Positions 27,198 to 34,837 of a stretch of DNA of 34,837 nucleotides are shown here, in pieces. The position numbers and the translations under genes were made by a program. Positions within the stretch are counted from its first letter, which is position 1. Each line of letters opens with the position of its first letter. The DNA is from an uncultured Acidobacteriota bacterium (GTDB taxonomy: Bacteria; Acidobacteriota; Terriglobia; Bryobacterales; Bryobacteraceae). The stretch covers positions 33,234 to 68,070 of the forward strand of contig CADECY010000034.1 of assembly GCA_902825945.1 (NCBI GenBank), written 5' to 3'. The notes below the pieces were generated by a model. It had not been told where the DNA came from, ran no database searches, and was given only the letters and a program-made list of their open reading frames with translations.

Positions 27198-27908
27198 TCA
27201 CTCGAGCCGCATCGCTCCCGGAAACAGGATGTTGTTTTCGAGGTGGATGTGCAGATGCAGGTCCCGCTCGAGTTCCTCGAGTCCGGCGTAGAGCGCGCGA
27301 TAAGTGGCGCAGGCGTGAGCGGGCGGCGTGTAGCCCGACGTGATCCGGCGCAACTCGGCCAGCGCCGCTCCCGCGCTTTCGTGCTCGCCTTCCATGCAGT
27401 GTATCGGATTGGCCACAGTGCCGAACGGCGCGGGCGCGCCGGAGCGATGCTGCGCCCGTGCTTCCTCCATGCGCTCGATCCACGGGAACAGGACCATCTC
27501 TTCCTTGCGGGTGTGCAGTTCGAGTTCATCGCGCAGAGCGTCGAAGACTTTCGCGATCTGCTCGAGCACCTCACCATCGCGGGCGCCATGTGCCGAGCGA
27601 ACCTTGTCGAGCCGCGCCGACAGCCGCGGGAGTTCGGTTTCGAGGAAGCGGTGATGGCGATCCACGATGTGATGCGCGAGCTCGGTCAGCGTCGCCGCGC
27701 GCCAGTCGCGTGTTCCGGAAGGGCCCTCGCTGGCGGACTCGATCTCGCCGGCCACAGCCGCCGGGTCGAGCCCGCGCTGGCGACAGGCGTCGCCGAGCGC
27801 GAGTTTGCCGCCGCAACAGAAGTCCAACCCTCGATCCTCGAGAATCCGCACGGCGGCCGGAAAGGCGCCCGCGATCTCGCCCAAAGTCTGAGTGTTACTG
27901 ATCCGCAC
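27198..27908 (-). CDS. ric: Iron-sulfur cluster repair di-iron protein Ric (YtfE/ScdA family)
   Basis: The 236-residue product has the ScdA N-terminal domain with the diagnostic DFCCGGK (Cys pair at residues 31-32) and a C-terminal hemerythrin-like domain. The iron-ligand pattern is visible: AHHIVDRHHRFLETELP, ELHTRKEEMVLFPWI, EGEHESAGAALAELR and LHIHLENNILFPGAM. In other bacteria Ric restores Fe-S clusters damaged by nitric oxide or peroxide, in the cytoplasm. I chose the GTG at 27908 because AAGGAG lies 6 bases upstream (27915-27920) and because the CCGG domain then sits at the usual distance from the N-terminus; the longer frame to 27971 adds 21 non-conserved residues. It is followed by the PPOX gene. 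A perfect palindrome overlapping a candidate promoter lies upstream. Confidence 0.93.
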   Translation of the reverse strand: MRISNTQTLGEIAGAFPAAVRILEDRGLDFCCGGKLALGDACRQRGLDPAAVAGEIESASEGPSGTRDWRAATLTELAHHIVDRHHRFLETELPRLSARLDKVRSAHGARDGEVLEQIAKVFDALRDELELHTRKEEMVLFPWIERMEEARAQHRSGAPAPFGTVANPIHCMEGEHESAGAALAELRRITSGYTPPAHACATYRALYAGLEELERDLHLHIHLENNILFPGAMRLE

Positions 27909-27928
27909 GAAAGTCTCCTTCCGGGACC

Positions 27929-27958
27929 AGTATGGGTGGCAAGGGCGAGCCGAGTCAG
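27929..27958 (-). promoter_or_regulatory. Candidate promoter of ric
   Basis: On the minus strand CTGACT (27953-27958), an 18-base spacer and CATACT (27929-27934) each match four of six sigma-70 consensus positions. Transcription would begin near 27922, leaving a leader of about 14 bases that includes the AAGGAG ribosome-binding site. The -35 hexamer overlaps the end of the palindrome at 27956-27973. Confidence 0.35.
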
Positions 27959-29724
27959 TGACCTCGGTCACTGGCCGGCGGCGGCTCCGCCACGAACAGG
28001 CTCACCGGAATCTCGAGCGTCTTCAGGAACGCCTCCTCGACCGTCACCCGGATCACTGCCCTATGTTCGCCGGGTGCCAGTTCCGCATGATCCACGGAGA
28101 GCTTCAGGTTCATCGGAACCGCCGCGCGGCTAGCTTCCGCTTTCAGCCACGACCCACCCACCACTTCGACCAGAGCGCCGAAGGGCTGGTTGCATCCGGA
28201 GAAGACCTCCACCGTCTGGGACGCGGGCTTGGATTCCGATCCAGCAACGGCCGAGAACGACGCCTCCGGCCATGCGCCCATCCATGGGTCGCAGATCTGC
28301 ACGGCGAAAGCGTCATTCGCGCTGCCGAGCTTGGACTGCACGGCGCCCGCGAGCGGCAGATTGTCCGAGTAAGATTCGCCCACCACCGTGGCCGCCTCGC
28401 CCGGACCCAGCGCGACCGCCAGCGCCGTATCCTTCTTCGTCCCGCCCCAGAAAGTGGAGTAGATGATCTGGCTGTTGTCGAGATCGATCCGCATCAAGTA
28501 TGCATCCTGGGCACCACCGTGAACGGGCTGCAGCATGCGGCGCCCGGGAAAATCCGGTGAGCTGGTCTCGCCGACCGCATAGAGGTGGCCGTGACCATCG
28601 ATCTTCAGGCTCGCGACCGTCTCATCCGGGTCGGCCGTGCCGCGCGTGCTGCCGCCGAGGTAGGTGAGATGCTCGGCCGCCGTTCCCGTGGCATTGAGCC
28701 GGATCAGGAATCCATCCCGGAATCCGCCCGCGAAACTGGGCTGAATTGCATTCGGGGTGACCGTGAGATCCTTCGACGAGGTGTATCCGCCCACGTGGGC
28801 GCGCCCAAGGGAATCGACAGCGAGCGAACGGGCGGAGGTGTATCCGCCGCGCCAGCCGAGGTAGGTGAAGTAAGAGATCGCATCGCCCTCGGGAGTCAGC
28901 TTGGCGACGAAGCTCGAATAACTCTGGGCGGTCGCGATGTAGGCGCCTGGAGTCGCCAACCCGGGCGACATCGTTTCGCCGGTGACGAACAACGAATCAT
29001 CCGGACCCACGGCGATCGCATGGATGTTATCGGTGCCCGCCGTGCCGCCGAAGTAGGTCGCATAGGCGAGTTGGTAGTCCGGCGTGTACTTGGCGATGAA
29101 GGCGTCCTGCCCGCCGCCGGCAATCTGGCGTTGCAGGGCGTTCTTCACCGGGAGGCTCTCGGACGAGGCGCGTCCGGCCAGATAGATGTTGCCCTTCGAG
29201 TCGATCGCGACCGCCAGCCCTTCTTCGTTTCGCTCGCCACCGAAGAAGGTGGAAAAGGCCAGTTCGCCGCCGGGGGTGAACTTCATCAGGAACGCGATGT
29301 TCAGGCCCGTTTGTTTGTCTTGGACCGCCTTCACCATTGGCAAGTCACGCGCGCCGCTGGTTCCGGAGACATAGACGTTACCCGCCGCATCGAGCGCGAT
29401 CGCGCGGGGCACCGTGTTCGACGATCCGCCGATCAGCTTTCGCCACACTACCTCCTTGCCGCCGGGTGCGTACTTCGTCAGGTATCCCTTGAAAACGGCC
29501 GATGTCAGCGGCTTTCCGCCCACGGGGTCGGCCTTCAGGTCGCGCGACTCGGTTTCGCCAGTCACGTAGATGAAGCCTGCCGGATCGACGGCCACGGCTT
29601 GGGCATCGTCATTGCGGTCGCCCCCGTGGAAGGTCGAAAAGACCAGCCGCTTGTCGTCGAGTTGGGCCAGGGTGGCGGAGGCGGCGAGCACGCCCGCCAG
29701 GATCAGGTTTCCGATGGTTCGCAT
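27955..29724 (-). CDS. Exported SBBP-repeat beta-propeller protein
   Basis: The 589-residue product begins with a signal peptide (MRTIGNLILAGVLAASATLA). Residues about 25-480 contain repeated SBBP units with the pattern A-x-A-V-D-x-x-G-x-x-Y-V-x-G-x-T-x-S-x-D (AVAVDPAGFIYVTGETESRD, AIALDAAGNVYVSGTSGARD, AVAIDSKGNIYLAGRASSES), alternating with FxTFxGG strands. The last ~100 residues form a BACON-like Ig module (GGSWLKAEASRAAVPMNLKL, LAPGEHRAVIRV). GAGGAA lies about 6 bases before the ATG. Such proteins are secreted or periplasmic with unknown ligands. It precedes ric by 46 bases on the same strand; a functional link is not implied, since ric seems to have its own promoter. Confidence 0.9.
   Translation of the reverse strand: MRTIGNLILAGVLAASATLAQLDDKRLVFSTFHGGDRNDDAQAVAVDPAGFIYVTGETESRDLKADPVGGKPLTSAVFKGYLTKYAPGGKEVVWRKLIGGSSNTVPRAIALDAAGNVYVSGTSGARDLPMVKAVQDKQTGLNIAFLMKFTPGGELAFSTFFGGERNEEGLAVAIDSKGNIYLAGRASSESLPVKNALQRQIAGGGQDAFIAKYTPDYQLAYATYFGGTAGTDNIHAIAVGPDDSLFVTGETMSPGLATPGAYIATAQSYSSFVAKLTPEGDAISYFTYLGWRGGYTSARSLAVDSLGRAHVGGYTSSKDLTVTPNAIQPSFAGGFRDGFLIRLNATGTAAEHLTYLGGSTRGTADPDETVASLKIDGHGHLYAVGETSSPDFPGRRMLQPVHGGAQDAYLMRIDLDNSQIIYSTFWGGTKKDTALAVALGPGEAATVVGESYSDNLPLAGAVQSKLGSANDAFAVQICDPWMGAWPEASFSAVAGSESKPASQTVEVFSGCNQPFGALVEVVGGSWLKAEASRAAVPMNLKLSVDHAELAPGEHRAVIRVTVEEAFLKTLEIPVSLFVAEPPPASDRGH
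27956..27973. promoter_or_regulatory. Perfect 18-bp palindrome, candidate operator for ric
   Basis: CAGTGACC (27956-27963), two bases, GGTCACTG (27966-27973): eight-base arms with no mismatch. It is centred about 56 bases upstream of the ric GTG, overlaps the candidate -35 element, and also covers the last codons and part of the stop of the SBBP gene. Dimeric repressors of nitrosative or oxidative stress genes bind sites of this form; which regulator is unknown. Confidence 0.5.
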
Positions 29725-29871
29725 TGTGTTCCTCGGCCACTACGCGGAGTCAGCACACGGATCGTATCAGTCCTCGCGATTTTCCGTCGCGGCGCCACCC
29801 GGCGTGGGTCTCCTCTTGGCGCACGAGCGCTCTGAGTCGTCTCCGGGGCGTCAGCCCGGCGCGAGCGCCGG
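29725..29871. other. Intergenic stretch with a GC-rich hairpin
   Basis: CCGGCGC (29856-29862), GA, GCGCCGG (29865-29871) is a perfect inverted repeat directly after the stop of the TPR remnant on the minus strand. It has no following T-run, so it is not a standard intrinsic terminator; it could be a relic terminator or a dispersed GC-rich repeat. The rest shows no gene. Confidence 0.35.
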
Positions 29872-30035
29872 CTATTCGATGGCAGGCAGCCGCATCTTGG
29901 AAAGCAACTCCCGGAAGCGGGCATCCTTCCGGAGCTGGCGGAGCCGGGGCTCGGTGGCCATCCAGATCGTCTGGCCTTCGCGGCGGTCAACCGCGGCGCT
30001 GAGCGCCTCGAAAGCCTTGTCGGTGTCGCCGAGAG
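29872..30035 (-). pseudogene. C-terminal remnant of a TPR-containing protein
   Basis: The minus-strand frame ends at 29872-29874 and reads TLGDTDKAFEALSAAVDRRE, TIWMATEPRLRQLRKDAR and FRELLSKMRLPAIE. The G-D-x-x-x-A-F-x-x-L...W-x-x-x-x-P-x-x-x-x-L-R-x-D-x-R-F-x-x-L-L pattern is the usual end of Acidobacteria TPR proteins, often Ser/Thr kinases or adenylate-cyclase-like regulators. Upstream of about 30035 the frame becomes Pro/Asp-rich shadow sequence lying over the TonB receptor remnant, so everything N-terminal is gone. There is no usable start. Confidence 0.6.
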
Positions 30036-33000
30036 TCTCTGGCCCGGCTGGTATGAAGTCGTCATCGAAGCGCCAGGATTCCGGCGGACTCGGCTCGCGG
30101 ACATCGCCGTCCGGGCCGGGGACGCGATCTCGCTCTCGATCCGCCTCGAAATTGGAGAACACGCCGAGCAGATGACGGTCCGGCCCGAGACGGCGTTTCC
30201 AGACACGGCGTCGTCGGCGATGAGCACCGTGGTGGACGAAAAGGCGATTCGCGCGCTTCCGCTCAACCGGCGAAGCCCATTCTCGCTGGTCTTGCTGAGC
30301 CCGGCCGTCATCCCGAATCGCTCTCTTGCGCTCTTGGGGGCATACTCGAATGATTTCCAGGTGAGCGGGAACCGGGGAATGTCGAACGAAGTATATGTGG
30401 ACGGCTCGCCCTCTACCGTGACTGAAGGAGGCATCGGCTCATTGCGCGCCGTGGCCGAAGGACGAACCCTCGAGGGAGTACGGGAATTCCGTGTGCAAAC
30501 CGGTATCGCGGCGGCGGAGTTCGGTGGCGCCGGTGGAATCGTGAACATCTCGACGAAGGGCGGTTCGAGCCGCCCGCACGGCGCTTTGTTCGAATTCCTC
30601 CGTAACAGCGCCCTCGATGCCAACAGCTTCTTCGGCAACGCCCGGGGTGCGCGGCTGGAGAGCTTCCGGAGGCACCAAGCGGGAGCTGCGCTCGGCGGGC
30701 CACTGCGGCTGCCCGGCGCCGCTACGGGCACGTTCGGGTTCCTCAGTCTCGAGACGGTGAACGCCACGGCTTCGGCGCCTTACTTCGGCTCGGTACCGGC
30801 GATTGCGATGCGAAGGGCAACTTCGCGGAGGCGCTCGGGCCGCCGACGGGATTGTTGAACCCCTGCAACGGCCAGCAAGTGCGCGCCGGACAGATTTTCA
30901 ATCCGCTCAGCGGCCGCGTGATCAACGGACAATTCTGCCGCGACCCTTTCCCGGACAATGAAATCCCGGCGTCCGCGATCAACCCCATCGGACGGGCGGT
31001 GATCAATCAATTTCCCGAGCCCAACCTGCCCGGGTTCGAATTCAACTTCAGCAAGCCGCTCTCGGCCCGAACCGCCGATCCGCGCGTGGAGGCCCGGATC
31101 GACCGGCAAGCCGGAGAGCACCGGCTCTTCTTCAGCGGTAGCGCGCAACGGCAAGAAATCACGAACGAGAACGCCTTCGGCACGCCCGCCTTCGTGCCAG
31201 CCGACACCTACGCCTATCCTTGGATCGGCCGAGCCGGGCACGCGCGTGTTTTCGGCCGGCACTGGCTCGTCGAGACGCGTTTCGGACACACTTTCGCCGC
31301 CGCCCGGCTGGGCCCCGTTCCCGAGTACGACATCCGGAAACTCGGCTTCCCCGATGCGGTGGCGAAAGGCCAGCAGGCTCCCGCCTATCCGGCGTTTGCG
31401 TTCACGGGATATTCCAGTCAGGGTCCATTGGCGAACGTGGATCAACGCCAGACCATGGACGTCGTGAGCAGCAGCGTCACGAGAATGAGTGGCGGTCACG
31501 CGTGGAAATTCGGCGGAGTGGCAAGACACGAATACGCGCGGCGGCTCATGATCTTCGGCACGGGGTTCGCCTTCTCCAACATCTGGACTCAGGTGAACGG
31601 CACGACCGCGGCCGGAGGCAACCCGTTCGCCGCCGTGCTGCTCGGTCTTCCGAACAACGGAACCACCGGCTCTCCCGTCCCCGACGGAGGCAGCTCGCTC
31701 AATCCCGGCAATCTCGCGCACCACTGGAGCCACGCATGGTTCGCGCAGGACGATTGGCGGCTGAGCCGGCGCCTCACTCTCAACCTCGGCCTGAGATGGG
31801 ACCTGCAGCTTCCGATGGCGGAAAACAATAATCTGTTTTCCTGGTTCGATCCGGAAGCGCTTGCCTCGCTGGCAACCCGGGTTCCTGGCCTGAAAGGCGC
31901 GGCGGTGTTCGCTACCCCCTCACGCCGGAATCACTGGCGCCGGAACTGGCGCGACTTCGCGCCCCGGCTCGGACTCGCGCTGCGGCTCTCCGAGCACACC
32001 GCCATCCGGTCGGGGTTCGCGGTCTACTTTGGCCCGAACGTATGGCAGGCCACTCCGTCGATCGGGATCCGCGGACCGGGATTTTTTGGATTCACGCCCT
32101 ACGCGGGCACCCTTGACGGAAACAATCCCCTGCCGGGAGTGAATCTCTCGAATCCGTTTCCAACGGGCTTTGCAATACCGGTCGGATTGGGAGGCCAGCC
32201 GAGCCCGGACGCAGACCTCGGACTGCTGATGTCCTACGTCCCGGCACGCAGCCCGACCGCCCAGATCCGCCAGTGGAATTTCAGCGTGCAGCGACGGGTA
32301 AGGAAAACGATCTGCGCGGAAGCGGCCTACCAGGGCGCGTCCGGTGCCAACCTGGCTGACCGCGGATTCGACCTCAACCAGTTGCCCGCCGGTCAACTCG
32401 GGCCGCGGACACTGGCGCTGACCAACAATCCGTTCTTCGGAGCGATGCCCTTGGGCCCGTTGGCGGGTCCGCTGATTCCGGCGGGCCAACTGTTGCGTCC
32501 GTTTCCGCAGTACGCCGCGGTCAACCTGACGAATCCGGCGCTCGCCACCTCCAGCTATCACGGCCTGGCGATGAAAGTGTTCAACCGATTCGACAGTGGA
32601 CTGGCGTATCTGGTCTCGTACACGATCTCGAAGGCGATCGACACGAATTCCGGCGCGGCTTTCTACCTCGACTCGCCGTCGCCGCATCAGGACCGCTACC
32701 GCCTCGAGGCCGACCGGGCGATCTCCGACAACGACGTGCCGCAACGGCTGACGGCGTCGTTCTCCTATGGGCCGCCGTTCCGGGGCCGGCGTTCGGAGGC
32801 TGGGAGATCAGCGGTATTCTCACGCTGCAACGGGGAATCCCGGTCTCGTTGTCGATGCAGCAGAACACCTCGTTCTCCGGTAGCGGCGTGCTGCGGCCGA
32901 ACGTGGAGGCTGGCTGCTCGGGAGCCCTGAAGGGGTCAGTCCAGGCACGGCTTTCCCGGTACTTCAACCTGTCATGCTTTTCCGCGCCCGCTCCGTTCAC

Positions 33001-33253
33001 TTTCGGCAACGCGCCCAGGACGCAGCCGGATCTGCGTGGACCGGGGCTTCGCAACTTCGACGTTGCGATCCGGAAGGAGGTCCAGTGGAGCGAACAGTTA
33101 CGTCTTCAGATTCGCGCCGAGGCCTTCAACTCGTCGAACACTCCCGCGTTCGCGAATCCAGGGACCGTGCTCGGAAGCCCAACCGCGGGACAAGTGTTTG
33201 CCACGCTCGGGCAACCCAGGCAGATCCAGTTCGGCTTGCGGCTGGTTTTCTGA
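30034..33253 (+). pseudogene. TonB-dependent receptor (Oar-like) pseudogene: 5' truncated, two frameshifts
   Basis: Three frames together encode almost a whole receptor. About 30034-30815: end of the carboxypeptidase-regulatory-like domain (WPGWYEVVIEAPGFRRTRLA) and a plug (SNEVYVDGSPS, FRVQTGIAAAEFGGAGGIVN). About 30816-32785: the barrel, from NFAEALGPPTGLLNPCNG onward. About 32786-33253: FGGWEISGILTLQRGIPVSL to the terminal GLRLVF. The first shift is best explained by loss of one G at 30814-30817 (cgaagggcaac). The second is near 32780-32790. The signal peptide and first half of the N-terminal domain are missing, replaced by the TPR remnant on the other strand. The rest of the sequence is barely degraded, so the damage is recent or partly due to sequencing errors. 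The ATG codons inside it are not real starts. Confidence 0.85.
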
Positions 33254-33265
33254 CGATTCTCCACG

Positions 33266-33877
33266 CTACGGTGCGGAGCACGCATCGGAGGCAGGCGGAT
33301 CCGCCGAGATCCGCGCGGCGATCCAGGCTTCCGCGACTCGCTGCTCGCGTTGTGCGGCGGCCCGCGAAATGCCGAGGTGCTCGGCCGCTTCCTCGAGCGT
33401 GAAGCCGCCGAAATAGCGCAGCTCGAGCAGGGAAGCCCTGCGGGCATTCTCCGCGCCCAGTTCGTCCAACGCCCCATGGATGAGCAGGAACTGCTCGGCG
33501 AAATCGGCAGATTCGCCGATTGCCTGGTCGAGGGGCACTTTCGCCACGTCCCCGCCTCGCTTGACGGCGTTGATGGACCGCGCGTGGTCCACCAGAATCC
33601 GGCGCATGAGTTGCGCGGCCAGCGCGTAGAACTGCCGCCGCCCTTCGACTTCGAGGATGCCCATCTCGCGCAGGCGGACGACGGCCTCATTGATCAGGGC
33701 GGTCGGCTGGAGGGTGTGATCCTTGCGTTCGCGATTCAAGTAGGCACCGGCGATCCGCCGGAGTTCCGGATAGACGACGGAGCTCACCAGATCGAAGGCC
33801 TGATCGTCACCTTTGCTCCACTGCCGGAGGAGACGCGTCACGGCCTCGGGATCATGGGACGAGTCCGGTTCCGCCAT
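33266..33877 (-). CDS. ECF-type RNA polymerase sigma factor (TIGR02999-like)
   Basis: The 203-residue product begins EAVTRLLRQWSKGDDQAFDL, followed by YPELRRIAGAYLNRERKDHT and LQPTALINEAVVRLRE, the signature region 2 of the Acidobacteria/Planctomycete ECF subgroup named TIGR02999. Region 4 is YFGGFTLEEAAEHLGISRAA with its helix-turn-helix. It would direct core RNA polymerase to a small regulon. In related genomes such sigma factors often sit beside Ser/Thr kinases with TPR domains; none is intact here, but a TPR remnant lies 3.2 kb downstream on the same strand. The ATG at 33877 is the first possible start that keeps the region-2 helix. It converges on the TonB pseudogene with 12 bases between the stops. 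Confidence 0.92.
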   Translation of the reverse strand: MAEPDSSHDPEAVTRLLRQWSKGDDQAFDLVSSVVYPELRRIAGAYLNRERKDHTLQPTALINEAVVRLREMGILEVEGRRQFYALAAQLMRRILVDHARSINAVKRGGDVAKVPLDQAIGESADFAEQFLLIHGALDELGAENARRASLLELRYFGGFTLEEAAEHLGISRAAAQREQRVAEAWIAARISADPPASDACSAP

Positions 33878-34130
33878 AGCCAGGAGTGTATCAAGTCGCC
33901 ACGGCGCTCGGCACGTCTCTGCCGGGCCGGAACCTTTTTTTCAGAAGGTGAGAAATCCGCCACGCGTTCCCGCTTGCTCCTATGAGCCGAAACGCGCGGT
34001 GGGACAAGAGCGAGGAGATCCAGTAAGGATATCGCTGCTGCCCCGGGCGCGGTTACGGCGGCGCAGGCGGTACTGCTGCTCTCGCCACGCGAGGCCGGTT
34101 CGAGAGGCGCCGTGCACCACAAACAGACAG

Positions 34131-34142
34131 AGGAGGAAAGAG
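34131..34142 (+). promoter_or_regulatory. Strong ribosome-binding site for the partial gene at 34143
   Basis: AGGAGGAAAGAG immediately precedes the ATG at 34143, a near-consensus Shine-Dalgarno with about 6 bases of spacing. It fixes the start of a gene that runs off the window. Confidence 0.75.
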
Positions 34143-34837
34143 ATGAATTCGAATGAATCGGGGAGCTTTGGGCGCGCCGCTGGCCGGCCCGGAGCGAAGA
34201 TCAAAAGCTGGAGGATCCGCGCCGCTCATGCGGCGGCGTATGCTGTGCTGGGAGTCTTTGCGATGAACGTTCCGCGGGCAAAAGCGTCGTCCGTTTTTTC
34301 CGTGATCGAGGTTGCCGGGAGCGGCCAAATCCAAAGTGGCGGTTCCACATTCGTGAGCGATTCGAGAAGCGCGAGCGGCCCCGGATGGAATGTCGAGGGT
34401 TCCGTCAACGCCAGCCTCGAGACCGGTACCATGGCGATGTGGGCGTACGCCAACAACCAAGCGGTCCGAGTGCAGCTCGGAGTTCAGGATTTCATTCAGA
34501 TCAAAGGCGCGCCGGGGACCGTAGTCTATGGAGGTGTTCAATTGTTCTTCAACACGACAGCAAGTCACCTTGCGGGCGTTCATGCGAACACCTACCAGTC
34601 CATTCAGTTCGCCGCCACCTACACCGGGTTGGACGGTGTCACTCAACATAAATCCGGCCAATACGTATACGGCTGGGGTGAAACCGAGGGTGGTATTCCG
34701 CCCGAGATCTGGACACACAACAGTGGCGGCGATGTCACCGTTATTAGCGAGGCGAAGACCGGGTTCAATGTCGTCTTCCACGGCAGGTTCCATGCCACAG
34801 TTCTCGACAATGGTTCTACCGCGCCGATCAACTTTTT
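34143..34837 (+). CDS. Exported protein of unknown function, 3' truncated by the window edge
   Basis: The frame is open from the ATG at 34143 to the last base (231 codons). After a charged start (MNSNESGSFGRAAGRPGAKI) comes a hydrophobic segment (AAHAAAYAVLGVFAMNVP) and a likely cleavage site at AKA-SS, so it is exported through Sec. The mature part is rich in Gly, Ser, Thr and aromatic residues, with beta-strand-like alternation (GSGQIQSGGSTFVSDSRSAS, VQLFFNTTASHLAGVHANTY, TGFNVVFHGRFHATVLDNGS). It resembles PEP-CTERM-type extracellular proteins in style, but the C-terminus needed to see that signal is outside the window. No family is recognised. It is divergent from the ECF sigma gene, with 265 bases between them that show no other gene. 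Confidence 0.8.
   Translation, partial: MNSNESGSFGRAAGRPGAKIKSWRIRAAHAAAYAVLGVFAMNVPRAKASSVFSVIEVAGSGQIQSGGSTFVSDSRSASGPGWNVEGSVNASLETGTMAMWAYANNQAVRVQLGVQDFIQIKGAPGTVVYGGVQLFFNTTASHLAGVHANTYQSIQFAATYTGLDGVTQHKSGQYVYGWGETEGGIPPEIWTHNSGGDVTVISEAKTGFNVVFHGRFHATVLDNGSTAPINF

Noticed and set aside
33929..33949. GGAACC followed by a T-run, and ACCTT/AAGGT inverted repeat, near the ECF sigma start
   Set aside because: GGAAC recalls ECF -35 elements, but no matching -10 motif is found at the right distance, and the inverted repeat is only five bases.
1..34837. CRISPR arrays, tRNA genes, insertion sequences, phage or plasmid genes
   Set aside because: No regularly spaced repeats, tRNA-like cloverleaf, transposase, integrase or replication motifs were noticed on either strand.

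Overview
The window looks like a chromosomal segment of a high-GC Acidobacteriota bacterium close to Bryobacterales/'Solibacter'. The signs are: two large secreted proteins ending in the domain known as TIGR03437 (a Solibacter-type C-terminal domain); Oar-like TonB-dependent receptors that start with a carboxypeptidase-regulatory-like domain; a TIGR02999-type ECF sigma factor; and Planctomycete/Acidobacteria-type DUF1549/DUF1553 plus DUF1501 gene pairs. This is an inference from protein families. No rRNA, tRNA, CRISPR array or insertion sequence was seen.

Layout. 1-1245: 3' part of a formylglycine-type sulfatase. 1246-2163: a decayed PEP-CTERM protein gene and a signal-peptide-bearing remnant. 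2164-8127: a DUF1549/DUF1553 + DUF1501 pair, a second DUF1501 gene and an overlapping GT-C-like membrane protein. 8116-8485 (minus): a broken membrane-protein gene. 8543-12814: an NHL-propeller/BACON-like/TIGR03437 protein. 12834-15322: a nucleoside-type MFS transporter divergent from a PQQ-type beta-propeller protein. 15323-15958: mostly non-coding, with a LuxR-type HTH remnant. 15959-19924: an intact Oar-like TonB receptor followed by a small orphan gene. 19955-24225 (minus): a DUF1549/DUF1553 + DUF1501 pair and a frameshifted YHS gene. 24277-26700: a second BACON-like/TIGR03437 protein. 26716-29724 (minus): an SBBP beta-propeller protein, the di-iron repair protein Ric and a PPOX-family flavoprotein. 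29872-33253: a TPR-protein remnant joined to a 5'-truncated, twice-frameshifted TonB receptor pseudogene. 33266-33877 (minus): an ECF sigma factor. 34143-end: the start of an exported protein.

Functionally most of the intact genes are for the cell envelope and for growth on polymers: sulfatase, Tat-exported DUF1501 proteins, CxxCH-containing DUF1549/1553 proteins, TonB receptor, beta-propellers and secreted multi-domain proteins. The ric-PPOX pair is a stress module, with a perfect 18-bp palindrome overlapping a plausible promoter just upstream.

The observations I rate highest are: that palindrome; a C-x33-C module shared by the two TIGR03437 proteins; the junction near 30035, where two oppositely oriented genes have both lost their 5' ends; and the PEP-CTERM remnant, whose sorting signal is readable only across frameshifts. 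Nothing here amounts to a clearly new defence or mobile system.
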